A DNA stretch of 64,000 bases from Mycetocola saprophilus (GCF_000718085.1 NZ_JOEC01000002.1:992001-1056000); one strand, 5' to 3'; numbered from the stretch's first letter, positions 33,797 to 44,229 are shown. A program made the numbers and translations. The notes: generated from the sequence alone by a model not told the origin.

Positions 33797-33833
33797 CCGG
33801 CAATCCTCTCACTCGGAGTCCAGCGACTCGGCT

Positions 33834-33839
33834 TACAAT
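33834..33839 (+). promoter_or_regulatory. -10 box (TACAAT) for a leaderless start at 33847
   Basis: TACAAT plus seven bases leads to GTG; no ribosome site. Confidence 0.6.
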
Positions 33840-33846
33840 TGGTGAC

Positions 33847-34908
33847 GTGAGTAACACGACGATTAGCCTGCCGATGCCGAGGATCCCCGGTGCTTCAAGC
33901 CGACTCCAGGATAACCCGGTCGCCGGACCCAAACGTGTGCTGCTGGCCGCCCCGCGCGGCTACTGCGCCGGTGTTGACCGCGCCGTTATTGCGGTTGAGA
34001 AGGCGCTGAACCTCTACGGTGCGCCCGTCTACGTGCGGAAACAGATCGTGCACAACGTCCACGTGGTCTCCGAGCTCGAGGCTCAGGGTGCCATCTTTGT
34101 GGACGAGGTGGATGAGGTTCCCGAGGGTTCGCACATCGTGTTTTCCGCGCATGGCGTCTCCCCGGCCGTGGTGAACGCGGCCGCCGACCGTCAGCTGCAG
34201 GCCATCGACGCGACCTGCCCGCTGGTCACCAAGGTGCACCGCGAGGCCGTCCGGTTCGCCCGCGCGGATCAGGAGATCCTGCTGATCGGCCACGAGGGAC
34301 ACGAAGAGGTCGAGGGTACCGCCGGGCACGCTCCCGAGCGCACCACCATCGTCAACGGCCCCGAGGACGTGGACAAGATCACCGTCAAGGACCCCGACAA
34401 CGTGGTGTGGCTCTCACAGACCACCCTCAGCGTGGACGAGACCATGGAGACGGTGCGTCTGCTGCGCGAGCGCTTCCCGAACCTGAAGAACCCGCCCTCG
34501 GACGACATTTGCTATGCCACTCAGAACCGTCAGGTTGCGATCAAGAAGGTCGCCGTCGGTGCGGACCTGGTGATCGTGGTCGGTTCGGCCAACTCCTCCA
34601 ACTCGGTTCGCCTGGTTGAGGTTGCCCTGGAATACGGCGCGAAGGCCGCCTACCGGGTCGACTACTCCAGCGAGATCAAGCAGGAGTGGCTCGATGGCGT
34701 GCAGACCGTGGGTGTGACCAGCGGTGCCTCGGTGCCCGAGGTTTTGGTGGACGAGGTCCTGCGAGACCTCGCCGGTGCCGGATACGGTGACGTCCAGGAG
34801 GTCAAGACCGCCGAGGAAGACCTTATGTTCTCCCTGCCCAAGGAGCTCCGTAAGGACCTCGAGGGCAACCGTGACGAGCGCGCCCTGGGTGGCCGTCGCT
34901 CGTCCTAA
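33847..34908 (+). CDS. ispH: 4-hydroxy-3-methylbut-2-enyl diphosphate reductase
   Basis: 353 residues. Last step of the MEP isoprenoid pathway, using a [4Fe-4S] cluster. Cysteine ligands are C40 ([10 protein letters not shown]), the Cys of [11 protein letters not shown], and the Cys of [11 protein letters not shown]. The SSNS substrate motif is in [14 protein letters not shown]. The GTG start is leaderless. An N-terminal extension of about 28 residues before [10 protein letters not shown] is longer than in many homologues, so an internal start is possible but lacks a candidate codon with a ribosome site. Confidence 0.95.
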   Translation: MSNTTISLPMPRIPGASSRLQDNPVAGPKRVLLAAPRGYCAGVDRAVIAVEKALNLYGAPVYVRKQIVHNVHVVSELEAQGAIFVDEVDEVPEGSHIVFSAHGVSPAVVNAAADRQLQAIDATCPLVTKVHREAVRFARADQEILLIGHEGHEEVEGTAGHAPERTTIVNGPEDVDKITVKDPDNVVWLSQTTLSVDETMETVRLLRERFPNLKNPPSDDICYATQNRQVAIKKVAVGADLVIVVGSANSSNSVRLVEVALEYGAKAAYRVDYSSEIKQEWLDGVQTVGVTSGASVPEVLVDEVLRDLAGAGYGDVQEVKTAEEDLMFSLPKELRKDLEGNRDERALGGRRSS

Positions 34909-34937
34909 TTTCCATTTGAGCTGTTCGAGAGGCAACG

Positions 34938-35957
34938 ATGACCCCGCAACCCCGTTTTGGTGAATTCGCGACTCCCGAGGAGCAACGCGATCAGATGAAC
35001 GGGCCCGACGCCGAGAAGGCGTCGGCGCCCGCCGTCGATCAGATCCCGCGTCGTCCATCATTTGGCGAGCGGATCGAGGACGGTGCTGCCGCCGTGACTC
35101 CGAGCGAGCCGGCTGTGCCGAAGGATCCCGAATCCGCTTCTGCCCCGCGCGCGGTCGCCGCTCCGCAGTACGGTGAGCGGGTGGCCGAGGGCACGGACCC
35201 GGAGAAGACCGAGGGAACCGAACCCGCTGCCACAGACTCGTCGCCCGCACATGCCGAGCGAGTGGCCGCCTCCCAGCTGCCGCCGCCCGAGTACGGCGAG
35301 CGTGTTGCCGCCTCGCAGCTGCCGCCGCCCGAATATGGTGAGCGCACCACGGACGCCCCGACCCACGCCTCGGCACCGTCAACTCCCGCCGCCCCCGCCG
35401 ACGGAATTCCGCGCTATGCCGCGGGATCCTTCAGCGGTGTGAACGTGGGAAACCGGTCGGCCGTCCAGGCTTCGGCTGGCGCACGAGCCGGCGCGCCCGT
35501 CGGTAACTGCGTGAACCGTGCGGGGGCACCGGCGGCCGGAGCTGCCAAACGCCCCGCCGCCGCTCTCGCGAACGACGGGCTGCCCGTCCAGGCCCCGGCG
35601 GACCGCTTCATCTCGCTGATCCTGCTGGCCTTTGGGGCGTTCTCGATCCTCACCAGCGTCCCCGCCCTGCTCAACCTGCGCGAGGCGTTTGTTGAGTATT
35701 TCAAGGAGCTCGGTATCTCGGGCGACTCGCTGGGGCAGTCGATCAACGTGTCGGGATGGGTGATGGCGGCGATCATGATCGCCGTCTGGTGCCTCTCGGC
35801 ATGGTGGACGATGCGCCGGATTCGAGCGGGCAAGTCCTCCTGGTGGATTCCGCTGCTCGGGGCCGTGGTTGCCCTCCTGGTGATGAGCATGGTGCTGGCC
35901 CCGGTCATGGCCAATGACCCGGCCTTCCAGGAATACGTGAAGAAGTTCCAGCCGTAA
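34938..35957 (+). CDS. DUF6264-like membrane protein with Tyr-Gly-Glu-Arg repeats
   Basis: 339 residues. The long polar N-terminal part (about 1-220) contains repeats centred on P-x-F/Y-GER (positions near 41, 75, 116 and 131). Two of these are an almost exact tandem 15-residue unit (VAASQLPPPEYGER). Three helices follow (about 225-245, 275-292, 303-322). This matches Microbacteriaceae proteins labelled DUF6264; function is unknown. It follows ispH by 29 bases and ends at a strong terminator. The repeat count may vary between strains. Confidence 0.72.
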   Translation: MTPQPRFGEFATPEEQRDQMNGPDAEKASAPAVDQIPRRPSFGERIEDGAAAVTPSEPAVPKDPESASAPRAVAAPQYGERVAEGTDPEKTEGTEPAATDSSPAHAERVAASQLPPPEYGERVAASQLPPPEYGERTTDAPTHASAPSTPAAPADGIPRYAAGSFSGVNVGNRSAVQASAGARAGAPVGNCVNRAGAPAAGAAKRPAAALANDGLPVQAPADRFISLILLAFGAFSILTSVPALLNLREAFVEYFKELGISGDSLGQSINVSGWVMAAIMIAVWCLSAWWTMRRIRAGKSSWWIPLLGAVVALLVMSMVLAPVMANDPAFQEYVKKFQP

Positions 35958-35974
35958 CCACGTCGGCCCATAAA

Positions 35975-36012
35975 AGAACCCCGGTGATGCCGCAGCATCA
36001 CCGGGGTTCTTC
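35975..36012. terminator. Bidirectional terminator before fba
   Basis: Perfect 17-base arms AAGAACCCCGGTGATGC / complement around CGCA. Confidence 0.85.
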
Positions 36013-36021
36013 GTGGCGAAC

Positions 36022-37050
<1,029 letters not shown>

Positions 37051-37222
37051 TACTTCTCCTTAAGGAATGTCTGCAGGGAACACTTCGAGTCTAGCGACCG
37101 GGCTTCCCGGATGTCTCGGTAAATCGTGCGGATACGTCTGGAGTGCCGGATGCGGTGTCGGATGCTGACCGGCACCGGGGCCCGTTGGGTGCACGTCCGT
37201 GCGGATCGATCCAATCGTCGGG

Positions 37223-37228
37223 CACAAT
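37223..37228 (+). promoter_or_regulatory. -10-like box (CACAAT) for the start at 37236
   Basis: CACAAT plus seven bases leads to ATG. The six in-between bases contain GAGGG, which could serve as a weak ribosome site if the transcript starts further upstream. Confidence 0.4.
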
Positions 37229-37235
37229 TGAGGGT

Positions 37236-38255
37236 ATGAGTGACTCTTCGACCGGGCCGCGCCCGGGGTCCGCGTTCTTCCGTCCCGCCGGTTCTCCGGC
37301 ACCGCGTTCGGCTAAGCCGAAGCCCGCGAAGCCCGTGGGATGGCCCGGTGCCGAGGCCCTGCGCGGATTGCGGTTGGCCACCGTTGCGGCGGCCACCGCG
37401 GCCGCGGACCACGTGGGATCGGGAGATCCGCTCGCCGTGGACGGGGCCGCCGTGCACGCGCTGCGCGCCGAGCTCGACACGCTCGCGCTCTCCGGCGTGG
37501 TCATTGCCGGCGAGGGCGAGAAGGACGAAGCCCCGATGCTCGCGGCCGGGGAGACCTTTGGAACCGGCGGCCCGGCGGTGGAGATCGCCGTGGATCCGGT
37601 GGACGGTACCCGCCTGGCGGCGGCCGGCGAGCCCGGCGCGATGGTGGTGCTGGGTGTTGCCGAGCCCGGCTCGTTTGCGCAGATCGGTCCGGCCTACTAC
37701 CTGTCGAAGATTGTGGCGGGTGCACGTGCACCCGAGGTGAGTCTGGATGCGCCCTTTGAGCAGACCCTCGCCGACATTGCCGCCCACCGCGGCGTCCCGG
37801 TCGAGGAGCTGCACGTGGCGATTCAGGATCGTCCGCGTAACGCCGAGCTGATGCGGATCGCCCGCGAGGCCGGGGTGCGCTGCGACTTCTTTGAACACGG
37901 CGAGGTCGAGCGATCGCTTCGGGTCTTGCAGCCGGATGCGGATCTGGACCTGGTTGCCGGAATCGGAGGAGCCCCCGAGGGCCTGGTGGTTGCCGCCGCC
38001 GTGCGTGCGCTGGGCGGATCGATGCAGGCCCGGTTCGCGCCGCAGTCGCGGTCGGAGCGTACCCGGATCGAGGCCGCGGGCATCAACCTGGACGAGCTGC
38101 TAAGTCTTGACCGGCTGTGTGGGAGACGCGCGGCGATCCTGGTGAGTGCGGTGACCGAGTGTCTGATCGTGCCCGGTGCGCCGCTGCGCGCGGCCGAGGG
38201 TCGTGGTCAGGATGCACGAATCTGGTCGTGGTCGGGAACCGAAATTCCCGCGTAA
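37236..38255 (+). CDS. glpX: Class II fructose-1,6-bisphosphatase paralogue (diverged C-terminus)
   Basis: 339 residues. It retains the metal-binding motifs GEGEKDEAPML and DPVDGT and the IGGAPEGL loop, so activity is plausible. The usual C-terminal block seen in the next gene (VYGADELVRSDNTFFVATGVTDG...) is replaced by a shorter, unlike stretch (GRRAAILVSAVTECLIVPG), and the N-terminus has a Pro/Lys-rich extension of about 35 residues. The two copies lie in tandem 125 bases apart. It may be a non-equivalent enzyme or regulatory paralogue; its substrate may have shifted. The ATG lies after a -10-like CACAAT. Confidence 0.85.
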   Translation: MSDSSTGPRPGSAFFRPAGSPAPRSAKPKPAKPVGWPGAEALRGLRLATVAAATAAADHVGSGDPLAVDGAAVHALRAELDTLALSGVVIAGEGEKDEAPMLAAGETFGTGGPAVEIAVDPVDGTRLAAAGEPGAMVVLGVAEPGSFAQIGPAYYLSKIVAGARAPEVSLDAPFEQTLADIAAHRGVPVEELHVAIQDRPRNAELMRIAREAGVRCDFFEHGEVERSLRVLQPDADLDLVAGIGGAPEGLVVAAAVRALGGSMQARFAPQSRSERTRIEAAGINLDELLSLDRLCGRRAAILVSAVTECLIVPGAPLRAAEGRGQDARIWSWSGTEIPA

Positions 38256-38303
38256 AACGTTCGATTCGTTAAGAACACAGCTTTTTAACAGCAGGATTGG
38301 CCC

Positions 38304-38319
38304 ACACGCCGCGGCGTGT
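38304..38319. promoter_or_regulatory. Perfect 16-base palindrome between the glpX genes
   Basis: ACACGCCGCGGCGTGT, flanked by CCC and a TGTGGG, 61 bases before the second glpX. A candidate operator or a short hairpin. No regulator gene adjoins it. Confidence 0.4.
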
Positions 38320-38380
38320 TTGTGGGCGCGGGGTTAGTGTGGAACGGTTCGCCTTGCCCAGATGTTGAGGAGCGTTTTTC

Positions 38381-39367
38381 ATGAGTCAGCCCACCACCGA
38401 GTCCCTGTATTTGCAGCCCGGACGAAATCTTGCACTGGAGCTGGTGAGGGCAACGGAGGCCGCGGCGATTCGTGCCGAACCGTATATCGGTCGCGGCGAC
38501 AAGCTGGGTGCCGACGGTGCCGCGGTGGATGCGATGCGCGCGTTCCTCGGCACCGTCAACTTTGATGGCACCGTGGTGATCGGTGAGGGCGAGAAGGACG
38601 AGGCCCCGATGCTGTTCAATGGCGAACGCGTGGGCAACGGACAGGGCCCGGCGGTGGACATCGCCGTGGACCCGATCGATGGAACCAGCCTGACCGCCGC
38701 CGGTCGCCAGAACGCCCTGTCGGTCATCGCGGTGGCCGACCGAGGTTCGATGCTGGATGCGTCCACCGTGTTTTACATGGACAAGATCGTGACCGGCCCC
38801 GAGGGTATCGGTGTGGTGGATATTCGCCAGTCGGTGGCCGAGAACATTCAGGCGCTGGCCCAGGCGAAGAAGGTTCCGGTTTCGGACATCACCGTCGCGG
38901 TGCTGGACCGTCCGCGTCACGAGGGCTTGATCGAGGAGATTCGCGCCGCCGGTGCGGGTACCCGTCTGATGCTGGATGGCGACGTAGCCGGTGGTATCAA
39001 CGCCGCCCGCTATGGCACCCGCATCGACATGTGCCTGGGTACCGGGGGAAGCCCCGAGGGCATCGTGACCGCGTGTGCGATTAAGGCACTGGGTGGCCAC
39101 ATTCAGGGCCGCCTGCACCCCCGCGACGACGCCGAGCGTCAGCGCGGCATCGAGGCCGGTCTGAAGATGGACTACGTCTATGGTGCCGACGAGCTGGTGC
39201 GCAGCGACAACACGTTCTTTGTGGCAACCGGTGTGACCGATGGCGGTCTGGTCGCGGGTGTTCAGCACCGCGGCCCGATCATCCGCACGGAGAGCATCGT
39301 GCTGCGTTCGAAGTCGGGAACGATCCGCCGGATCGTGGCCGACCACCTGGTGGAGAAGTGGCGCTAA
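38381..39367 (+). CDS. glpX: Class II fructose-1,6-bisphosphatase
   Basis: 328 residues. It removes the C1 phosphate of fructose 1,6-bisphosphate in gluconeogenesis. Conserved motifs in order are VDAMRAFL, IGEGEKDEAPMLFNGE, DPIDGTSLTAAG, GTGGSPEGIVTACAIKALGG and the C-terminal VTDGGLVAGV. TGAGGAGCG precedes the ATG. Of the two tandem copies this one is closest to the canonical enzyme in length and C-terminus. It lies convergent with rmuC. Confidence 0.95.
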   Translation: MSQPTTESLYLQPGRNLALELVRATEAAAIRAEPYIGRGDKLGADGAAVDAMRAFLGTVNFDGTVVIGEGEKDEAPMLFNGERVGNGQGPAVDIAVDPIDGTSLTAAGRQNALSVIAVADRGSMLDASTVFYMDKIVTGPEGIGVVDIRQSVAENIQALAQAKKVPVSDITVAVLDRPRHEGLIEEIRAAGAGTRLMLDGDVAGGINAARYGTRIDMCLGTGGSPEGIVTACAIKALGGHIQGRLHPRDDAERQRGIEAGLKMDYVYGADELVRSDNTFFVATGVTDGGLVAGVQHRGPIIRTESIVLRSKSGTIRRIVADHLVEKWR

Positions 39368-39448
39368 GCCGCTGATCCCAACCCGCCCACACGCGGGTCC
39401 CGAGCTGCGGGCGTACCAATGGCGGTGCGCCCGCTTTTTGCTGCCCGT

Positions 39449-40858
39449 TTAGGCTTCGGGATGTTCCTGCTGTCTCTGCTCAACGTCGGTTTCGTTGGGG
39501 ATGGAGGTGACGGGGGAGCGGCCCTCTTCGAGGCCGGCAACCAGGTCAACGTCGGTGATCTCGCGCAGGGGTTCCTCGATGGAGACGAGGTCCGCGATGA
39601 TCTTGGTTTTGTCGATGCGGCCGAGTTTGCGGGCGCTGGGCAGCACCTGATGTTCCAGGGACCCGATCACCACGTTGTAGTCCTTCACCGAGCGCTCGAT
39701 CGAGCGCCCCAGCTTCTGCAGCCGTGTCGCGGTGGTGGCCAGACGCGAGTGGAGCTCTCGGCTGAGGTCGAAGAGCTCGGTGGCCTCCTTGGTGAGCACA
39801 TCCTGCTGCCAGCTAAAGGCCACGGTCTTGAGCACGGACCAGAGCGTCACCGGGGATGCCAGCGCGACCCGCTTGGAGAACGCGAAGTCGAGCAGGGTGC
39901 GGTCTGCTTCCAGCGCCGAGGACACCAGGGACTCGCTAGGGATGAACGCGATGACCAGTTCGGGGGAGGCGGGCAGGCCCTCCCAGTAGGTCTTATTGCC
40001 CAGCGCGGTCACATGCTCGCGCACGGCCTTCACATGATCACGCAGCAGCGAATCGCGGCGGGCAGCCTCGGCACCGGTCGCGGTGGCCGGAATCGCGCTG
40101 GCCTCCAGATAGGCGTTGAAGGGCACCTTCGCATCCACGGCGATGTTCTTGCCCCCGGGCAGGTGCACCACCATGTCCGGGCGGCCGGCCCCCGCATCGG
40201 TGGACACCGAGGACTGCACGCTGAAATCAACCCGCTCGATCAATCCGGCGGCCTCGACCACGTTTCGCAGCTGGGTCTCGCCCCAGACCCCGCGAACGTT
40301 ATTCGATTTCAGGGCACCGGCCAGGGTGTCCGTGGTGGCCCGCAGACGCTCCTCGGCCTCGGTGGCCGCGCGTAGCTGTGCGCTGAGCTCGCCGTGCTGC
40401 AGGCTGCGCTGGTTTTCGATGGCGGAGACCGCCGTCTGCATCGTGCGCAGGGATTCGGCGACCGGAGCCAGGGCCTCCAAGACTCGCCCTTCCTGAGACT
40501 CACGCGCACGCAGGTTCGCGGCCTCCTCCTCGCGGCGGCGCTCCTGATCGGCGGCATAGCGTCGCTGTGTATCGATCTGATCGCGCAGCTCGGCCGTGGT
40601 GGCCTCGAGCGCAGCCAGCTCCGCTCGCAGGGTGCCGCGAATCTCGGACTCGCGCGCGCCCTGTGACATCAGCTCGGCGGAGTGCTGGGCCGTCAACACC
40701 TCAACATCGGCGCGCGCGGCATCGGCGCGAACCTCGGCCGCCCGCAGCGCCGAGGTCGCGCGACGCTGCGCGGTCAGCCCGCCAAAAACGCCGCCGAGGA
40801 CCCCACCGAGCACGAGGCCCAGCAGGAGTCCGATGATGAGTGGGAGTAATGAGTCCAT
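39449..40858 (-). CDS. rmuC: DNA recombination protein RmuC
   Basis: 469 residues. One N-terminal helix (about 3-25) is followed by a coiled coil (about 30-150) and the RmuC domain (about 170-420), with the family stretch VRGVWGETQLRNVVEAAGL and PGGKNIAVDAKVPFNAYLEA holding the nuclease-like Asp/Lys. The C-terminal tail is polar and Glu/Gln-rich. RmuC limits inversions at short inverted repeats and responds to DNA damage. Confidence 0.93.
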   Translation of the reverse strand: MDSLLPLIIGLLLGLVLGGVLGGVFGGLTAQRRATSALRAAEVRADAARADVEVLTAQHSAELMSQGARESEIRGTLRAELAALEATTAELRDQIDTQRRYAADQERRREEEAANLRARESQEGRVLEALAPVAESLRTMQTAVSAIENQRSLQHGELSAQLRAATEAEERLRATTDTLAGALKSNNVRGVWGETQLRNVVEAAGLIERVDFSVQSSVSTDAGAGRPDMVVHLPGGKNIAVDAKVPFNAYLEASAIPATATGAEAARRDSLLRDHVKAVREHVTALGNKTYWEGLPASPELVIAFIPSESLVSSALEADRTLLDFAFSKRVALASPVTLWSVLKTVAFSWQQDVLTKEATELFDLSRELHSRLATTATRLQKLGRSIERSVKDYNVVIGSLEHQVLPSARKLGRIDKTKIIADLVSIEEPLREITDVDLVAGLEEGRSPVTSIPNETDVEQRQQEHPEA

Positions 40859-40977
40859 GACCTCAGTGTGCCCGAGACCGCCGACACCCTCGGTGGATAG
40901 TGGCTATCTGTGGAAAATCGAGGAGAAACCCCAGGTTGTGGAGGAAGGGTGGACCGGGGCATCCGCCCCGTCGACGG

Positions 40978-41742
40978 TCACGGCGAGCCCAGGCTCGCGG
41001 TGACACCCACGGCGATCAGATCACCCCGAAACGCGTGGATGCCCACGGTCACCGGCCCGCCTTCGGGATCCTTCAGTACGCGGGTTCGCTCCAGGATGAC
41101 TCCGTCAGATCCGAGGCGAAGAAGCTCGGTTTCGGTATCGGTGGGCGGCCGCGAGATTAGCCGTTCCTCGACGCTACGGATGCGAATTCCCGCGGCGTGC
41201 AGGAGCGAATCAAAGCCGGAGAGTCCCTGATTTTGGGATGCGGGGCCGCCGAGCCCCGCGGGCAGAAAATCCGTGAGGACCGCGAAGGGCTCCTGATTGT
41301 TGGTGAGGAGACGTCGCAGGCGCAGAACCGGGGTGTCGACCGCGCACCCTAGGAGCCGGGCAATGGGGGTGATCGCCGGCAGGGTGTGCCGGTCGAGTAT
41401 CCGGACTTCGGGATGGTGTCCGTCGCGTTCCAGGGTCTCGACGATGCCCAGCGTCTCGACCGCCGTGGTGATGCGGACGTGGACGACGCGCGTTCCGACC
41501 CCGCGACGGCGGGTCAGCTGACCCTCTTCCACGATCTCCTGAATCGCGCGACGCACTGTTGGTCGAGAGACGCCCAGCCGGTTTGCCAGCACGATTTCGT
41601 TGTCGAGCCGGCTCCCCGGCGGAAGCGTCCCGTCGGCAATGGCTCCGCGGAGTTGGGCGGCGAGTTGACGGTAGAGCGGGACCTCTCCCTCTCGGGACAG
41701 GGTGAGCGAGAGGGGCGTGCTGGGAGTGCCTGATGTGCGCAT
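40978..41742 (-). CDS. GntR/HutC-family regulator with UTRA domain
   Basis: 254 residues. A winged helix (about 20-90, PLYRQLAAQLRGAIADG and RLGVSRPTVRRAIQEIVEEG) is followed by a UTRA ligand-binding domain (about 95-245, LRLRRLLTNNQEPFAVLTDFL, ERTRVLKDPEGGPV). Such regulators sense sugars, amino acids or nitrogen compounds; the ligand is not predictable. It is divergent from ychF and ends near rmuC's start. No operon partner is visible. Confidence 0.88.
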   Translation of the reverse strand: MRTSGTPSTPLSLTLSREGEVPLYRQLAAQLRGAIADGTLPPGSRLDNEIVLANRLGVSRPTVRRAIQEIVEEGQLTRRRGVGTRVVHVRITTAVETLGIVETLERDGHHPEVRILDRHTLPAITPIARLLGCAVDTPVLRLRRLLTNNQEPFAVLTDFLPAGLGGPASQNQGLSGFDSLLHAAGIRIRSVEERLISRPPTDTETELLRLGSDGVILERTRVLKDPEGGPVTVGIHAFRGDLIAVGVTASLGSP

Positions 41743-41870
41743 GAGTGTCCTCGAGGTTGCCGTCGTGAGCGAGCATATGAAGCGCAGGCTAACAACGCAG
41801 CGTGTGAGAATAACGGATGCTCAGAACCTTCGCCGCGCGCGCTCGGCTGGCCCCGGTCCTTCTCGCCGGG

Positions 41871-41876
41871 TACGAT
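41871..41876 (+). promoter_or_regulatory. -10 box (TACGAT) for ychF
   Basis: TACGAT plus eight bases leads to GTG at 41885; no ribosome site. Confidence 0.5.
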
Positions 41877-41884
41877 AGATCCTC

Positions 41885-42958
41885 GTGGCCCTCACTATCG
41901 GAATTGTCGGACTGCCCAACGTTGGCAAGTCAACCCTGTTTAACGCCCTGACCAAGAACCAGGTGCTCGCGGCGAACTACCCGTTCGCGACGATCGAGCC
42001 CAACGTCGGGGTGGTGAACCTCCCCGACGCGCGCCTGACCAAGCTGGCCGAGATCTTCGGCAGCGAGAAGATCCTGCCCGCCGCGGTCTCCTTCGTGGAC
42101 ATCGCGGGCATCGTGCGCGGAGCGAGTGAGGGCGAGGGCCTGGGAAACCAGTTCCTGGCAAACATTCGTGAGGCCGACGCGATCGCTCAGGTTGTGCGTG
42201 GATTCGCCGACTCCGACGTGGTGCACGTGGATGGCAAGGTCAACCCGGCCGGCGACATGGAGACCATCAACACCGAGCTGATCCTCGCGGACCTGCAGAC
42301 GGTTGAGAAGGCTATCCCGCGTCTGGAGAAGGAGGTCAAGGGCAAGCGCATCGATCCCGCCGCCCTGGAGACCGCCAACGAGGTCCTCGCCGCGCTGAAC
42401 GCCGGCACCCCGCTCTCCGCCACCAAGATCGACCTGGAGCCCGTGCGCGAGCTTGGTCTGCTCACCGGTAAGCCCTTCATCTACGTGTTCAACGTGGATG
42501 AGGAGGTCCTGCAGAGCGCCGAGAAGCGCGCCGAGCTGGCCGCCCTGGTGGCCCCCGCACAGGCCATCTTCCTCGACGCCAAGCTGGAATCCGAGCTGAT
42601 CGACCTGGACGAGGAGGACGCCGCCGAGCTGCTGTCCTCGACCGGCCAGACCGAGTCTGGTCTCGACCAGCTCGCCCGCATCGGTTTTGACACCCTGGGC
42701 CTGCAGACCTACCTGACCGCCGGCCCCAAGGAGTCGCGCGCCTGGACCATTCCCAAGGGAGCCAAGGCCCCGCAGGCCGCCGGTGTGATCCACACCGACT
42801 TCGAGCGTGGCTTCATCAAGGCCGAGATCATCTCGTTCGCCGACCTGGTGGAGACCGGTTCGGTCGCAGAGGCCCGTTCCAAGGGCAAGGCCCGCATGGA
42901 GGGCAAGGAATACGTCATGCAGGATGGCGACGTGGTGGAGTTCCGCTTCAACGTCTAA
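41885..42958 (+). CDS. ychF: YchF / OLA1-type P-loop ATPase
   Basis: 357 residues. A ribosome-associated nucleotide hydrolase involved in stress response. The P-loop GLPNVGKST is at 8-16, the G3-like DIAGIVRG and the [14 protein letters not shown] motif follow, and a TGS domain ends the protein ([10 protein letters not shown]). Sequence and length are typical. The probable leaderless GTG start is eight bases after TACGAT. The stop is followed by a clear terminator. Confidence 0.96.
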   Translation: MALTIGIVGLPNVGKSTLFNALTKNQVLAANYPFATIEPNVGVVNLPDARLTKLAEIFGSEKILPAAVSFVDIAGIVRGASEGEGLGNQFLANIREADAIAQVVRGFADSDVVHVDGKVNPAGDMETINTELILADLQTVEKAIPRLEKEVKGKRIDPAALETANEVLAALNAGTPLSATKIDLEPVRELGLLTGKPFIYVFNVDEEVLQSAEKRAELAALVAPAQAIFLDAKLESELIDLDEEDAAELLSSTGQTESGLDQLARIGFDTLGLQTYLTAGPKESRAWTIPKGAKAPQAAGVIHTDFERGFIKAEIISFADLVETGSVAEARSKGKARMEGKEYVMQDGDVVEFRFNV

Positions 42959-42982
42959 TCCTTGACGCTCCGTCAACTTATA

Positions 42983-43025
42983 CGTGGCCGCCGTGAACTT
43001 GTGTTCTCGGCGGCCACGCTTTTTG
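42983..43025 (+). terminator. Terminator of ychF
   Basis: Arms CGTGGCCGCCG/CGGCGGCCACG with a 14-base loop, then CTTTTT. Confidence 0.85.
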
Positions 43026-43104
43026 GGGCGGTATCGTGCGTCGGCGCGGGGTGCCGGCGATGACGTGTTGAGTGGTTCTGACACGCGAGCGGATCGCCAT
43101 GTAC

Positions 43105-43110
43105 TAACCT
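43105..43110 (+). promoter_or_regulatory. -10 box (TAACCT) for a leaderless start at 43117
   Basis: TAACCT plus six bases leads to GTG; no ribosome site. Confidence 0.5.
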
Positions 43111-43116
43111 GCCTGT

Positions 43117-43587
43117 GTGGAAGACACCGATAGAATCGACGCTGCCATCATCCTGACGCTGGTGCCCGGCACCAAGCGTCCGTTGTCGATTGGATTCCTG
43201 CTGTCGGGGTGGGACATGCTTGACGTCGATGTTCCCTCTCGGGAACGGGTCGAAGGCGCAATGGCGAAACTGGTAGGCACCGGGTTGGCCGAGATTGACC
43301 CATCCACCTGGGACATCCGGCTTACGGAGTCGGGTGCGGAACTGAGACGTTCGGTGAACACTTCCGGCGGAATGCGCGAGATTCCCGGGAGAATCAATGA
43401 GTCCTTGGCCGGACAGAGGATGGGCGTTGCACCACTCGAATTGGTTCCGGAAGTCTTTGATGCGGCGTTGGAGGACTATCTTGCCAGGGGGCAACGACGG
43501 GCCGAGAGAGCGTCACGCCATCGCTGGTGGTGGCTTACCCCTTTTCGCCCACGTCCGGCGCAACGGTCCCACAAAAAGCCGCAGTAA
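43117..43587 (+). CDS. Hypothetical protein, possibly a winged-helix type
   Basis: 156 residues. Residues about 10-80 alternate helices and a short beta wing (LSIGFLLSGWDMLDVDVPSR, VEGAMAKLVGTGLAEI, WDIRLTESGAELRR), a pattern compatible with a small winged-helix domain, although no family is recognised. The C-terminal 35 residues are basic and Trp/Arg-rich (RHRWWWLTPFRPRPAQRS). The leaderless GTG start fits the local pattern. It stands alone between ychF and a convergent GrpB-type gene. Confidence 0.6.
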   Translation: MEDTDRIDAAIILTLVPGTKRPLSIGFLLSGWDMLDVDVPSRERVEGAMAKLVGTGLAEIDPSTWDIRLTESGAELRRSVNTSGGMREIPGRINESLAGQRMGVAPLELVPEVFDAALEDYLARGQRRAERASRHRWWWLTPFRPRPAQRSHKKPQ

Positions 43588-43674
43588 TTCCATGACGACA
43601 TTGCGCGACCCCTGGGGTAATCGCGATCCGCTCTCTGTGAAAGACTGGCCGCTTTTGCGCGTGAATCCTGGGGG

Positions 43675-44229
43675 CTACTCGGCCAGGCGGCCCCGCGCTC
43701 GCCCCAGAATCTCCGAAATCACGTCGGTTTTGGCATCGGCGTAGTCGTTCATATCCGACCAGGTTTGCTCGGCGAGAGCACGTTTGGTCCGCGCGTAGAG
43801 ATCACGGTCATCCGCATTAGCGCGCAGGTGATTGCGCAGGGCAATATAGTCGCTGACCTGCGAGTGTTCGGGCTGATAGACGTGAATATGCACGTCCTTT
43901 TTAGGCGTGCGAAACATCCGGTGGTGGTCTTCGCGCACGCGCAGCACAAAGCCCGCAGCCTCCATCGCGGGCACGTAGGCATCCTCGTTTTCCACGTCGG
44001 TGACGGTGAGCAGAATGTCCACGAGGGGTTTGGCCGCGAGGCCGGGCACGGAGGTTGAGCCGATATGCTCCACGGAGAGGGCGACCGGGCCGAGCGCCGC
44101 CAGGATTCGCTCCGCCAGCGAATCAAAGCGTTCCGGCCAGGTCTCGTCATAGGGCACCACCACGATGGTGGGGATCTCCCGTCCGCCGATCAACACCGAA
44201 TCCAGATACGCGTCCCGCTCATCACTCAT
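43675..44229 (-). CDS. GrpB/Dephospho-CoA-kinase-like family protein
   Basis: 184 residues. GrpB (UPF0157) family, a nucleotidyltransferase-like fold. Family features are VVPYDETWPERF, the VEHIGSTSVPGLAAKPLVDI block, HIHVYQPEH and SDYIALRNHLRAN. Members are often found fused to or near CoaE but have no settled function; this copy stands alone. An 87-base gap separates it from the convergent hypothetical protein. Confidence 0.88.
   Translation of the reverse strand: MSDERDAYLDSVLIGGREIPTIVVVPYDETWPERFDSLAERILAALGPVALSVEHIGSTSVPGLAAKPLVDILLTVTDVENEDAYVPAMEAAGFVLRVREDHHRMFRTPKKDVHIHVYQPEHSQVSDYIALRNHLRANADDRDLYARTKRALAEQTWSDMNDYADAKTDVISEILGRARGRLAE

Noticed and set aside
41930..43084. A 384-codon open frame antisense to ychF
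   Set aside because: Shadow of the strongly biased ychF codons; it also runs through the ychF terminator.
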